From the NCBI RefSeq assembly GCF_035917575.1, contig NZ_CP109090.1, positions 186,001-250,000 on the forward strand: a stretch of DNA of 64,000 bases, in the 5' to 3' direction. Shown here piece after piece: positions 44,061 to 53,668 of this stretch. The notes beneath the pieces were generated by a model, which did no database searches, was not told where the DNA came from, and saw only the letters and a list, made by a program, of their open reading frames with translations. Source of the stretch: Streptomyces sp. NBC_01788. Its GTDB lineage: Bacteria > Actinomycetota > Actinomycetes > Streptomycetales > Streptomycetaceae. Every line of letters starts with the position of its first letter. Position 1 is the first letter of the stretch. Position numbers and translations under genes: made by a program.

Positions 44061-45296
44061 TCAGCCCGCCGTCTTCGTGGCCGGTGGCGCGACCGCTGTC
44101 ATCGGGATGCTGTCGATCAGCTCGGGCCGGGCGGTGCTGCCGCCGCCGTTGAGCCGGGCCGTGAACATCGGCTGCAGCAGGGCGTGGTCCGCCGCGCGGA
44201 TCTGCTCCTTGCCCTTGGGCCCGTCGAAGCTCCAGCCTTCCAGGGCCGTGACCATGGCGGAGGTGTCGGTGGCGCTGCCGGACTCGATCGCGTGCACGAC
44301 CATCTGGGCGGCGGTGAAGCCGTCGGTGCTGAACAGGTCGGGGGTGCCCCCTGCCTTGGTGATGCCGTCGAGCATGGCCTTCTCCACCGGGTTGCCGCCC
44401 CCGGCGCCCGGGAAGTAGTGGGCGAGGAAGGAGACCTTGGCACCTGCCGCGCCGAAGATCGGGTACGAGGCGGTGCCCGCGAGGCCGGTGACGACCTTGC
44501 CGGCGTCCAGTACGCCCTGCTGGTCCAGTGCGGTCCACAGGGCGGGTGCGGTGGCGCCGGCCCAGGCGACGAACACCAGATCCGGCTTGCCGGCTCTGGT
44601 CTGGCGGGCGAAGGGCGTGAGGTCGGTGGCGCTCGGCGGGGCCAGCACGGAGCCGACGTGCGCGCCGTTCTTGCCGAGGACCGCCTTCACCGCGGCCACG
44701 TTCGCCTGTCCGAACGCGGAGTTCTGGGCGAGCACGGTGACCTTCTTGCCCTTGGCGTCGCCGAGCAGGGTTCCGGCGGCGAGGATGTCCTGGTACGACT
44801 GCCGGCCCGAGCGGAAGGTGTAGGTGTTGACGCCGGTGACCGCGTCGGTGGCGGCGGGACCGCTGACGTACAGCACCTTGTTCTGCGCGGCCAGCGGCGC
44901 CATCTGCAGTGCCACACCGGAGTCGGTGGTGCCGACGAGGATCTTGTGGCCCTTGCCGACGAGGGTCTTGGCCGCGGCGACGGCCTTCGCCGGGTCGCCC
45001 GCGTCGTCCTGTTCGGTGACCTCGATCGGGTGGCCGCCGGCCTTGTTCGTGCCGTGCGTGGCGTAGGCCAGGCCTGCCTTGAAGCCCTCCTCGTACTGCT
45101 TGCCGTAGGCGGCCAGGAGTCCGCTGCGGGAGTAGACCAGCCCCACCTTCACAGGGGCGGACTTGTCGTTGGAGCCGGCGGACTCGGTACCTGCGGTGCC
45201 CGCCGAGGAGCAGCCCGCGATCAGGGCGCCGACGGCGAGCAGGGTGAGCGCGCGAACGGATCTGTTTCTGAAGGTGTCCGTGAGGCTGGAACGCAT
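44061..45296 (-). CDS. substrate-binding lipoprotein (LivK-like, type 1 periplasmic binding fold)
   Basis: 411 residues from the ATG with AGGAG nine bases upstream; longer upstream frame lacks homology. Lipobox LIAGCSSAG marks a lipid-anchored exported protein. VGLVYSRSGLLAAYGKQYEEG and QDDAGDPAKAVAAAKTLVG are typical of the LivK/AmiC/UrtA family. As first gene of the operon it defines the promoter region 45297-45525, shared with the divergent hydrolase. Specificity within amino acids/amides is open. Confidence 0.87.
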   Translation of the reverse strand: MRSSLTDTFRNRSVRALTLLAVGALIAGCSSAGTAGTESAGSNDKSAPVKVGLVYSRSGLLAAYGKQYEEGFKAGLAYATHGTNKAGGHPIEVTEQDDAGDPAKAVAAAKTLVGKGHKILVGTTDSGVALQMAPLAAQNKVLYVSGPAATDAVTGVNTYTFRSGRQSYQDILAAGTLLGDAKGKKVTVLAQNSAFGQANVAAVKAVLGKNGAHVGSVLAPPSATDLTPFARQTRAGKPDLVFVAWAGATAPALWTALDQQGVLDAGKVVTGLAGTASYPIFGAAGAKVSFLAHYFPGAGGGNPVEKAMLDGITKAGGTPDLFSTDGFTAAQMVVHAIESGSATDTSAMVTALEGWSFDGPKGKEQIRAADHALLQPMFTARLNGGGSTARPELIDSIPMTAVAPPATKTAG

Positions 45297-45525
45297 GACG
45301 ATCGGCTCCTGACAGTGTGTCGTGGTTGCCCGAACCCTAGGAGCGCCGTACGACGGGCGGCATGTTGTCAAGCACCGCTCTTTGGGGCCGAGTCATGGCA
45401 CCGGCGCACATAGTCTGTGACCGCCGGTCCAGGCAAAGCGGCATCCCGGAACCGGATCGTGTACGGGCTTCTGCCGTCGGCCAAGACGGTGGCGCCTCCC
45501 ACGCCGTGGCCGACAGGATCGTGGC

Positions 45526-46230
45526 ATGCAGCGAGTCTTCGTTCTCGTGCACAGTCCGTCCGTGGGTCCCTCGACCTGGCACCCGGTGGCCGAACATCTG
45601 ACAGCGATGGGACATCAGGTTCGCGTGCCGTCCCTGCTGGACGTCGGCGTCAGCGGTCCGCCCTTCTGGCCCCGCACGGTCGGTGCCGTCCTCGACGGCA
45701 TTCGGCAGGTCCCGCCCGGCAGTCCCGTCGTGCTGGTGGCGCACAGCAACGCGGTGTTGTTCCTGGCTGCGATCCGCTCGGGCCTGGACCATCCGGTGAC
45801 CGGTTCCATCTTCGTCGACGCCGCGCCGTCGGCCCGCGTCGGGCAAACCCCCGTTGCCCCAACCGAGTTGCTGGAGTTCCTCCGTCCGATGGCGGTAGAC
45901 AGCCGGCTGCCGCGCTGGACCGACTGGTGGGACGAAGCAGACGTCGCAGTCGTGTTCCCCGACCCGGAGATGCGGCGGACAGTCGTCGAGGAGCAGCCCA
46001 CCCTGCCGCTGTCCTACTACAAGCAGCACATCCCGGTCCCTGACGGCTGGGACGACCATCCCTGCGCGTACTTGCTGTTCGGCCCTCCGTACGCCGAACT
46101 CGCCACCGAGGCACGCGAACGCGGCTGGCGTGTGGTCCACCTGCCCGGCGCGCACCCCCATCAGCTCGTCGACCCCGCGGGCACGGCCCGGCATCTGATC
46201 GAACTCGGCGGCTACGACGTGATTCCGCGG
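45526..46230 (+). CDS. alpha/beta hydrolase, C-terminal tail replaced
   Basis: VFVLVHSPSVGPSTWHPVAEHL, VVLVAHSNAVLFLAAI (Ser in AHSN) and LPGAHPHQLVDPAGTARHLIEL (catalytic His in GAHPHQ) give a complete small hydrolase of about 230 residues. The frame continues without homology to 46602 through a Pro/Arg-rich tail, so the original stop was probably lost; I end the feature where homology ends. Divergent from the liv-type operon. Confidence 0.65.
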
Positions 46231-46445
46231 GGTTCTGGGGTTCTGGGAGACAAGCGTCGACCGGGTCCACCATCGCGTGATCCACCGGAGGGACACGGTC
46301 GACGCCGCCTGGGGCCACGTCCTGTTGTGGCCCTGAATCAGGGGCGCCGCGCGACGTCCGCATGGCCGTGGTGCCCAACGGGTATCTCAGCCGACGGATC
46401 CGGGCGGGTGGCGAAGGACGGCCGACTGCAAGGGGGAGGGAAACC

Positions 46446-47218
46446 ATGGGACATGGCGCGCTCTTCCTCCTGTTCGACAAGTACAACCGCCGGGCGCGAC
46501 TGCGACCCGTCCTCATCACGCTGCGTCCGGTCGCGCTGCCCATCGCCGCGAGCGCCCCGGCCCTGCCCCGGACGCAGTGGCTGTGGTCCCTGGTCCTGCT
46601 GAGCGGACTGCCCCTGTTCGCCGACCAGTTGGGGCGCAGCAGGGGCAAGCGCATCGAGCGGCGGCTCTTCCTGTCCTGGGCAGGGAAACCCAGCATGCAG
46701 GTGCTGCGCTGGCGCGGCCCCCACCGGCCGGCAGCAACTCGGCTTCCTGCACACCCGCGTTCAGGAGATCACCGGCCCTTCGCTGCGACTGCCGACCGAA
46801 GAGGAGGGGGCGGCGGACTCGTGGAAGGCCGACCAGATCTACGACGCCGCAGGACTGGCCCTGCGCGTCCGGGCCCGCGGACTGCCGGGGGCCGAACTGG
46901 TCCACGAGCAGAACTGCGAATACGGGTTCCGGCGCAATATGCTCGGGTTGCGCCCGTACGCCCTGCCCGTCGCCCTGGCAGGGCTGCTGGCCGCGCTGGC
47001 CTGGATGTTCACCGCCCCCGGATTCCCGGGACGGCCGAGCACCCCGCTGCTGGCCGCACTCCTGGTGGTGGAGTTCCTCCTGGTGGCCTTCCCAGGCGCT
47101 GCTGGTACGGGCACGCTGGGTGGAGTCGGCGGCCTGGGCGTACACCGAACGACTGCTGGAGACGGCGGCCCTGTCCGGCCCCCAGGCACTGTCCACGGGC
47201 CCCGCGACACCGTCATGA
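46446..47218 (+). pseudogene. membrane protein of unknown function, two frameshifts
   Basis: The ATG follows a GGGGGAGGG-like site. The first frame has MGHGALFLLFDKYNRRARLRP and a hydrophobic pair (WLWSLVLLSGLPLFADQLGR). After about 46720 the next frame gives LGFLHTRVQEITGPSLRLPT and the conserved-looking ENQ-like NCEYGFRRNMLGLRPYALPV plus LAALAWMF helices. After about 47085 a third frame reads QALLVRARWVESAAWAYTER to a stop. I have seen similar membrane proteins in Streptomyces but cannot name the family. Stop overlaps the next ATG (ATGA). Confidence 0.55.
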
Positions 47219-47355
47219 GCCTTCCGCCCCGGGACGCGGTCGAGACCTGGCGGACGGCCCTGCGTCCCCTGGAGCGCTCGGCCGCGGCACGCCACCGCGA
47301 ACTGTCGTCCGCCCAGAGCGCGTCACCGTACGCGGGCCGGCGAGGCCGCCCGTGA
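47215..47355 (+). CDS. small ORF, 46 aa, coupled between two decayed genes
   Basis: ATGA overlap at its start and GTGA at its end. MSLPPRDAVETWRTALRPLE and SSAQSASPYAGRRGRP; a single amphipathic helix followed by a basic tail. No known family. It may be a true small partner of the flanking proteins or only a coupling ORF. Confidence 0.4.
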   Translation: MSLPPRDAVETWRTALRPLERSAAARHRELSSAQSASPYAGRRGRP

Positions 47356-47951
47356 CCGTCCGGCGCGGCACTCGGACCCGTCCGGTCCGGCGACTGCTCG
47401 CGTCCCTAGGCGCCCGTCTGCGCGAACGCCGGCTTGAGTGGATGTTCGGGCGGTTCGAGGCAGCCGGCTCCAGGGCGGCGGCCCAACGCCTCGTCGAACG
47501 CCACCCGGTGCTCACGACGACCGCCGCCGACCGGCTGATCGGTGAACTCGCCGACGCCGCCGACCGGATCGGCGCGCACGATCTCGCCGCCTCCCACCGG
47601 TACCACCAGGTCCTGCTGCGCCGCTGCCGGGCCATCGGCACGGTGGCAGCCTTCCGCGAACTGACGGCCGACGAGACCGATGCCGCCCTGGTCGACCTCG
47701 CCAACCGCCCGGTCGACGCCCTGCGCCGCCACGAGGCCAGCGGAAAGGCCGCGGACCTGGACGCCGCGCTGCGCGACGCGGAGGAGGCCGCGCGAGCCGT
47801 CGCCGTCCACGACCGGGCCGTCTCCCCCACCGCAGCGAGAGCGCCGGAGCGCGTCGCGGCCCTGAACAACCTCGCCGCAGCGCTGCGGCTGCGAGCCGAA
47901 CTGGAGGACGACAAGGAGGCGTTGAGGCGGGCGGTCGAGACCTGCGCGTGA
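47352..47951 (+). pseudogene. TPR / CHAT-associated protein, N-terminal part only
   Basis: From a GTG: WMFGRFEAAGSRAAAQRLVE, HPVLTTTAADRLIGELADAA and HQVLLRRCRAIGTVAAFREL match the N-terminal region common in Streptomyces TPR or CHAT-domain proteins, followed by one TPR-like repeat with LNNLAAALRLRAELEDDKEA. It stops at RRAVETCA where an ISL3 fragment begins. The repeats and any effector domain are missing. CHAT/TPR proteins often serve in caspase-like defence systems. Confidence 0.55.
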
Positions 47952-48222
47952 ATGGTGGTGTGCTTGGCGCGTGTCCGCTCGGCGAACCGGTTACCTGTCG
48001 GCCAGGGCGATGACGGAGCCGGTTGCGCCTGTTCCTGTGATTCTTCCGGCGGCACCGGGGAGGGGCGCAGACAGCCGCGATGCCGGTAGACGCAATTCTC
48101 GGCGGCTTCCCCCAGGTTGTGCCAAAGGTGCCACCGATCGGCCACCTGGAGGGCTTGCGGGGCACCGCGGGTGGCCCCTTCGGCACAGAAGGTGGCGCGG
48201 TCGCAGCAGATGATCTTGAGAT
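47952..48222 (-). pseudogene. ISL3-family transposase, internal fragment
   Basis: Minus strand: LKIICCDRATFCAEGATRGA, PQALQVADRWHLWHNLGEAA and RFAERTRAKHTTIHAQ. This is the central part of an ISL3 transposase (catalytic Asp in CDRA). Both ends are missing. It truncates the TPR gene on one side and lies about 100 bases from the coxE-like stop on the other. Confidence 0.75.
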
Positions 48223-48322
48223 CAGTCTACGCAACGGCCCGCAAAGACCCTCGTGACGATCGCCACAGCAGTGCTCGGCGCTCCGGCCACCAGGCCGGAC
48301 AACGACACAGGACGGGGCAGGG

Positions 48323-49468
48323 TCATCGGCGGCGCCGGGCGTACAGAGCGGCGGTGAAGTCGTCCAGGGCCGCAAGGTTGTGGGCGCTGACGACGGCGTC
48401 GCAGTAGGGCAGTGCCGCGGCCATGCCGGCCGCGAGCGGACGGTAGCGCGGGCTTGCCGTGCGCGGGTTGACCCATATGACGCGGTAGGCGACCCGGGAC
48501 AGCCGCGCCATGTGGGTGGCGAGGTCGGCGGGCGCGCCGGTGTCCCAGCCGTCGGAGATGATGGTGACCACGGCGCCGTGCGCCATGCCGCGCCGGCCGA
48601 ACCGCTGGTTGAACTCCGCCAGGCAGTCCGCTATCCGGGTGCCCCCGGACCAGTCGGGGGCCGCCCGTCCGGCCCGTGCCAGGGCGTCGTCCGGCCCGCC
48701 CCGCCGGAGGACGGGCGTGAGGCGTGTGAGCCGGGTGGCGAAGGTGAAGACCTCGGCGCGCGTGGCGCGGGCGGCACAGTAGAGCAGTTGCAGCATCGCG
48801 CGGGCATAGGGCTCCATCGATCCGGAGATGTCGCAGAGCACGATGAGGTCGCGGGGGCGAGCGCGGGGCGCGAAGCGGCGTAGCCACAGCGGGTATCCGC
48901 CGGTGCGCCGGCTGTCGGAAAGGGTACGGCGCACGTCGACGCGCGCACCGTGGTGTGCGGTGCGGCGTCGGCGGGACGGCCGGGTCGGGGTGCGCAACAC
49001 GAGGGTGCGCATCACCTCGGAGAGCTGCGCCAGTTCCTCTGCGGTCAGGTCCGCGAAGTCGCGGCCCGCGAGACGATCGAGCGGACTGGCGGCGAGGGGT
49101 ACGGGAGCCTCCCGCGGCTGTGCGTCGGCATCCCGGCCTCGTCCGTCCGCGGTGTACTTCCGGGTGGCGAGGAGGCGGCCAGGAACGGTGTTCGGGAGCG
49201 ATCGGGGCGGGTCGCCGGGTTGCCCGCGCTGTTCTCCGCGGTCGGCCGGGCCGCCGAAGACCTTGCGGAAGACCTCGTCGAACAGCTTGATCTGCTCGGG
49301 GTCGGACACCAGGGTGGCGAGCGCGCAGTGCCGCAGTTCGCGCTTCGTCGAGGGTGCCAGCAGGGTGAGCGCCCGAGCGAAGCTGCGGGTACGGTCGGGG
49401 CCCACTGCGATCCCCGCCTCGTGCAGGGCGGCGGTGAACGAGACGGCCAGTTCAGGCAGATCAGGCAT
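48323..49468 (-). CDS. coxE: CoxE-like VWA-domain protein
   Basis: 381 residues from the ATG overlapping the coxD-like gene by eight bases. LTAEELAQLSEVMRTLVLRT precedes a von Willebrand A domain with the MIDAS motif LCDISGSMEPYA and later TIISDGWDTG. CoxE acts with CoxD in building the copper-sulfur part of the Mo-CO dehydrogenase centre. Last gene of the cox operon. Confidence 0.83.
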   Translation of the reverse strand: MPDLPELAVSFTAALHEAGIAVGPDRTRSFARALTLLAPSTKRELRHCALATLVSDPEQIKLFDEVFRKVFGGPADRGEQRGQPGDPPRSLPNTVPGRLLATRKYTADGRGRDADAQPREAPVPLAASPLDRLAGRDFADLTAEELAQLSEVMRTLVLRTPTRPSRRRRTAHHGARVDVRRTLSDSRRTGGYPLWLRRFAPRARPRDLIVLCDISGSMEPYARAMLQLLYCAARATRAEVFTFATRLTRLTPVLRRGGPDDALARAGRAAPDWSGGTRIADCLAEFNQRFGRRGMAHGAVVTIISDGWDTGAPADLATHMARLSRVAYRVIWVNPRTASPRYRPLAAGMAAALPYCDAVVSAHNLAALDDFTAALYARRRR

Positions 49469-50366
49469 CGGAGCGGGCTTCCGCGTCGACCAGTTCCGCC
49501 AGTCCGGTCCGGCGCACGGCCTCCAGGTCCTCGGCGTACTTGAGTACGGCCCCGAGGGTGCGGTCGGCGGCGTCGGCGTCGAGAACGGAGAGGCCCAGCG
49601 TGTGCAGCGCGCCCGCCCAGTCGATCGCCTCGGCGATGCCGGGCGGCTTGGTGAGTTCCTGGCGGGCACGCAGGCGTGCCACCCCGCGCGCCACGCGCTC
49701 GGCCAGCCACTCGGCCGACTCCGGTACCCGTCTGCGGATGATCTCGGCGACTCGTGCGGTGTCCGGGTATTCGATCCAGTGGTAGAGGCAGCGGCGTTTG
49801 AGCGCGTCGTGCAGATCCCGGGTGCGGTTGGAGGTCAGTACGGCCACCGGCGGCACCGCGGCCGTCCGGGTGCCGAGTTCGGGGATGGTGACCGCGGCGT
49901 CCGCGAGCAGTTCCAGCAGGAACGCCTCGAACTCGTCGTCGGCGCGGTCCACCTCGTCGATGAGCAGCACCGCCGGCCGCGGTCCCGGGTGGCAGATCGC
50001 GGCGAGCAGCGGCCGTGGCAGCAGGTAGTCCTCGGTGAACAGGTCGGCGTCCCGCAGGGGCTCTCCGCGGGACTCCGCCAGTCGGATGGCCAGTAGTTGC
50101 CGGGGGTAGTTCCACTCGTAGAGTGCCTCGGCCGAGGAGAGTCCCTCGTAGCACTGCAGCCGGATCAGTGGGGTGTCGAGCACGGCGGCGAGCGCGCGGG
50201 CCGCCTCGGTCTTGCCGACGCCGGGCTCGCCCTCCAGCAGGATCGGCTGCCGCATGCGCACGGCCAGCAGCAGCGCCGTGGCCAGGGCGTCGTCGGCCAG
50301 GTAGCCGACTGTGTCGAGCCGCGAGCGCAGGGCGGGGACATCGGGTACGGGGTCGAGGTCAGGCAT
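49461..50366 (-). CDS. coxD: CoxD-like MoxR-family AAA+ ATPase
   Basis: 301 residues: Walker A EGEPGVGKTEAARALA, Walker B AVLLIDEVDRAD, and LTSNRTRDLHDALKRRCLYHWIEYP with the sensor and Arg finger. Closest in layout to CoxD of CO dehydrogenase operons, an ATPase for active-site maturation. Overlaps both neighbours by eight bases. Confidence 0.83.
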   Translation of the reverse strand: MPDLDPVPDVPALRSRLDTVGYLADDALATALLLAVRMRQPILLEGEPGVGKTEAARALAAVLDTPLIRLQCYEGLSSAEALYEWNYPRQLLAIRLAESRGEPLRDADLFTEDYLLPRPLLAAICHPGPRPAVLLIDEVDRADDEFEAFLLELLADAAVTIPELGTRTAAVPPVAVLTSNRTRDLHDALKRRCLYHWIEYPDTARVAEIIRRRVPESAEWLAERVARGVARLRARQELTKPPGIAEAIDWAGALHTLGLSVLDADAADRTLGAVLKYAEDLEAVRRTGLAELVDAEARSDA

Positions 50367-51285
50367 GCGCGTAACGGGAGGGGTCGTCGGCGAAGGCGTG
50401 CCGGCACCCCGGCCCGCAGAAGAACACCCTGTTGCCGGCCCGGTCCAGTGAGAGGGTGTCGGGCGTGATCGCCACGGTCATGCCGCACACCGGATCCACG
50501 TCCTCGGCCACGCTCTGCGGCGCGGCGGTGTCGGCTCCGGGGCGCACGACTCGCGCCGCCTTCGGCCGCAGCGCGATGATCTCGGCGTACACCGACAGCG
50601 CTATCTCCCCCGGGGTCCGCGCGCCGATGTCCAGACCGGCCGGCGTGTGGACACGCGCGCGTTGTTCCTCGGTGAAGTCCAGCCCGGCGAGCACCGCGGC
50701 GCCGCGCTTCGGACTGGCCACCAGGCCGATGTACGGGATCCCGGCGCGTGCGGCCTCGATGAGTACGGTCTCCTCCTCGCGGCCGTGTGTGGCGATGACG
50801 ACGACGTCCAGATCGGGCGGCAGCGGCTCCCCGGGCGAGGCCGGCCGGGCGTCGAGGCCGACCACGTGACCGACGTCGAGCAGGGCGCGGGCGATGGGGG
50901 CGTGTCCGTAGACGTACGCCAGCGCCGGGGGGAGGTTGGCCTCCAGGAAGATGTCGAGCGTTCCGCCGGACAGGCAGGGATTGGCCACCGTGACCAGGCC
51001 TTCGGCAGGCTCCTGCGCGCCTTCGGTGCCGGTGTCCGCGCCGGGCGTGATCCTCAGCAGCAGCGACTCGCCGGTCGCCAGCACGCGCAGGCCCTGCAGT
51101 TGTACCGTCGTCTCGGCGCAGCTGCCGCCCACGAAGCCCTCGACGGTGCCGTCGGGCAGCACCAGCGCGCTGTCGCCGGGCTTGGCGCTCGTGGGCCGCT
51201 CCGCGTGGACGACGGTGGCCAGGACGAACGGCGTACGGCCTTGCCGGAGCACATCCGCGCGGGTCAGCAGTTCGGTGTTCGTCAT
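50359..51285 (-). CDS. XdhC/CoxI-like maturation protein with C-terminal YHS domain
   Basis: 308 residues. The XdhC/CoxI N-domain has FVLATVVHAERPTSAKPGDS and GFVGGSCAETTVQLQ; a Rossmann-like part has VYGHAPIARALLDVGHVV and VIATHGREEET. The last 50 residues carry DPVCGMTVAI and FFCGPGCRHAFADDPSRY, a YHS/TRASH metal-binding domain. XdhC-type proteins bind Mo cofactor and help insert a sulfur ligand; the added YHS domain could deliver a metal such as copper (inference). Ten bases downstream of coxL. Confidence 0.8.
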   Translation of the reverse strand: MTNTELLTRADVLRQGRTPFVLATVVHAERPTSAKPGDSALVLPDGTVEGFVGGSCAETTVQLQGLRVLATGESLLLRITPGADTGTEGAQEPAEGLVTVANPCLSGGTLDIFLEANLPPALAYVYGHAPIARALLDVGHVVGLDARPASPGEPLPPDLDVVVIATHGREEETVLIEAARAGIPYIGLVASPKRGAAVLAGLDFTEEQRARVHTPAGLDIGARTPGEIALSVYAEIIALRPKAARVVRPGADTAAPQSVAEDVDPVCGMTVAITPDTLSLDRAGNRVFFCGPGCRHAFADDPSRYAHA

Positions 51286-51295
51286 CGTGGGTGCC

Positions 51296-53668
51296 TCAGG
51301 TGATCGCCATGTCGGTGCGCAGCGGCCGGCCCTGCGCGGCCCGCCACACCACGGCCGGCGTCAGCGGCATGTCGACATGGCGTATGCCAAGCGGCTTCAG
51401 GGCGTCGACCACGGCGTTGACCACGGCGGCGGGCGACCCCACCGTGGCGGACTCGCCGACGCCCTTGGCGCCGATGGGGTGGTGCGGGGAGGGGGTGACG
51501 GTCTCGCCGAGTTCCCAGGACGGGCACTCGACCGAGGTGGGCAGGAGATAGTCCATGAACGACCCGCCGAGGCAGTTGCCCTCCTCGTCGAAGGCGATCA
51601 CCTGCATGAGCGCCATGCCCAGGCCGTCGGCGAGTCCGCCGTGCACCTGCCCCTCGACGATCGTGGGGTTGATCCGGTTGCCGCAGTCGTCCACGGCGAT
51701 GAACCGGCGGATCTTCACCTGGCCGGTGTCGACGTCCACGTCGGCGACGCAGATGTACGCGCCGAAGGGGAAGGTGAGGTTCGGCGGGTTGTAGACGCAG
51801 GTCGCGTCCAGGTGGCCCTCGACGCCCTCGGGCAGCTCCAGGTTGGAGTGTGCGGCGAGCGCGATCTCGGCCATGGTCCGTCCCTGGTCGGGGTCGCCCG
51901 TGACGTACCAGCGGCCCTTCTCCCATTCCAGGTCGTCCGGGCTCACTTCGAGCATCGCGGAGGCGACGATCTTCGCGCGTTCGCGTACCTTGCGGGCGAC
52001 CATCGCGGCCGCCGCTCCGGACACCGGCGTCGAGCGGGAGCCGTAGGTGCCGAGCCCGAACGGGGTCTGGTCGGTGTCGCCGTGCACCACCTCGACGTCC
52101 TCGGGCGGGATGCCCAGTTCCTCGGCGACGATCTGCGCGAACGTCGTCTCGTGGCCCTGCCCCTGGGTCTGTACGGAGATCCGCAGGACGGCCTTGCCGG
52201 TCGGGTGGACCCGCAGCTCGGCACCGTCGGCCATGCCCAGTCCGAGGATGTCCATGTGCCTGCGCGGACCCGCGCCGACGGCCTCGGTGAAGAAGCTGAC
52301 TCCGATCCCCATGAGCTCGCCACGCTCGCGCTTCTCGGCCTGCTCTCGGCGCAGGTCCTCGTAGTGCGCGATGTCCATGGCCAGCCGCAGGGCGCGAGGG
52401 TAGTCGCCGGAGTCGTACTCCCACCCGGTCTGCGTCCTGTACGGGAACTGCCCGGGCCGCAGCAGGTTGCGCATCCGCAGCTCGGCCGGGTCCGTGCCGA
52501 GCTTGTCCGCGAGCACGTCGACCATCCGCTCGACCAGGTACACGGCCTCGGTGACGCGGAACGAGCACGCGTAGGCGACACCGCCGGGTGCCTTGTCGGT
52601 GTAGACGCCGGTCACGGTACAGTGCGCGGCGGCCAGGTCGTACGAGCCGGTGAAGACGCCGAAGAAGCCGGCCGGGAACTGCGTCGGCTGTGCGGTGGCG
52701 TTGAACGCGCCGTGGTCGGCGATGACACGGACGCGTAGGCCCAGGATCTTCCCGTCCTTCGTCGCCGCGATCTCGCCGTGCATGTGGTAGTCGCGGGCGA
52801 AGGAGGTGCTCATGAGGTTCTCCGAGCGGTCCTCCACCCACTTCACCGGCTTGCCGGTGACGATCGAGCCGACGACCGCGCACACGTAGCCGGGGTAGAT
52901 GCCGACCTTGTTGCCGAAGCCGCCCCCGATGTCCGGGGAGATGATCCGGATCTTGTGCTCCGGGATGCCGGCCACCATCGCGTAGATCGTGCGGTGGGCG
53001 TGCGGGGCCTGGGTGGTGGACCACACCGTCAGCTTGCCGGTGATGGCGTCCATGTCCGCCACGGTGCCACAGGTCTCCAGCGGCGCCGGGTGCACCCGCG
53101 GGTAGAGCATGTCCTGCTCGACCACGACGTCGGCGGCCGCGAAGACCTCGTCGGTTCGCTCCTTGTCACCCGCCGACCAGTCGAAGATGTGGTTGTCAGT
53201 CTGGTGTTCCTTGTCGTCGCGGATCACCGGCGCGTCCGGCTCGAGCGCTCGTCGGGCATCGACGACCGGCGGCAACGGGTCGTACTCCACGTCGATCAAC
53301 TCGAGGGCGTCCCGGGCTGCGTAGCGGTCCTCGGCGACGACGAAGGCGACCTCCTGACCCTGGAAGCGCACCTTGTCGGTGGCGAGCACCGCCTGCGTGT
53401 CGTACGAGAGCGTGGGCATCCAGGCCAGCCCGAGACCGGCCAGGGTCTCCCCGGTGATCACGGCCTTGACCTTCGGGTGCGCCTCGGCTGCGCTGGTGTC
53501 CACGGACACGATCCGGGCGTGGGCCAGCGGGCTGCGCAGGATCGCGCCGTGCAGCATTCCAGGCAGCAGTACGTCGTCGACGTAGGTTCCGTGGCCGCGG
53601 ACGAACCGGGCGTCCTCCTTGCGGGCCATGCGCCCGAAGCCGACCGGCCGTTCCTCGGTGGTCGTCAT
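51296..53668 (-). CDS. coxL: aerobic CO dehydrogenase large subunit, form I (CoxL)
   Basis: 790 residues from MTTTEERPVGFGRMARKEDA; longer upstream frame is antisense of coxS. Mo-binding subunit oxidising CO to CO2. It has the form I signature AYACSFR (residues 365-371), whose C368 holds the copper of the Mo-S-Cu centre, whereas form II enzymes carry AYRGAGR. GGGFGNKVGIYPGY and GAKGVGESATVGSP (catalytic Glu) are conserved. Overlaps coxS by four bases. The subunit is cytosolic, working with CoxS and CoxM to pass electrons to the respiratory chain and let the cell live on trace CO. Confidence 0.9.
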   Translation of the reverse strand: MTTTEERPVGFGRMARKEDARFVRGHGTYVDDVLLPGMLHGAILRSPLAHARIVSVDTSAAEAHPKVKAVITGETLAGLGLAWMPTLSYDTQAVLATDKVRFQGQEVAFVVAEDRYAARDALELIDVEYDPLPPVVDARRALEPDAPVIRDDKEHQTDNHIFDWSAGDKERTDEVFAAADVVVEQDMLYPRVHPAPLETCGTVADMDAITGKLTVWSTTQAPHAHRTIYAMVAGIPEHKIRIISPDIGGGFGNKVGIYPGYVCAVVGSIVTGKPVKWVEDRSENLMSTSFARDYHMHGEIAATKDGKILGLRVRVIADHGAFNATAQPTQFPAGFFGVFTGSYDLAAAHCTVTGVYTDKAPGGVAYACSFRVTEAVYLVERMVDVLADKLGTDPAELRMRNLLRPGQFPYRTQTGWEYDSGDYPRALRLAMDIAHYEDLRREQAEKRERGELMGIGVSFFTEAVGAGPRRHMDILGLGMADGAELRVHPTGKAVLRISVQTQGQGHETTFAQIVAEELGIPPEDVEVVHGDTDQTPFGLGTYGSRSTPVSGAAAAMVARKVRERAKIVASAMLEVSPDDLEWEKGRWYVTGDPDQGRTMAEIALAAHSNLELPEGVEGHLDATCVYNPPNLTFPFGAYICVADVDVDTGQVKIRRFIAVDDCGNRINPTIVEGQVHGGLADGLGMALMQVIAFDEEGNCLGGSFMDYLLPTSVECPSWELGETVTPSPHHPIGAKGVGESATVGSPAAVVNAVVDALKPLGIRHVDMPLTPAVVWRAAQGRPLRTDMAIT

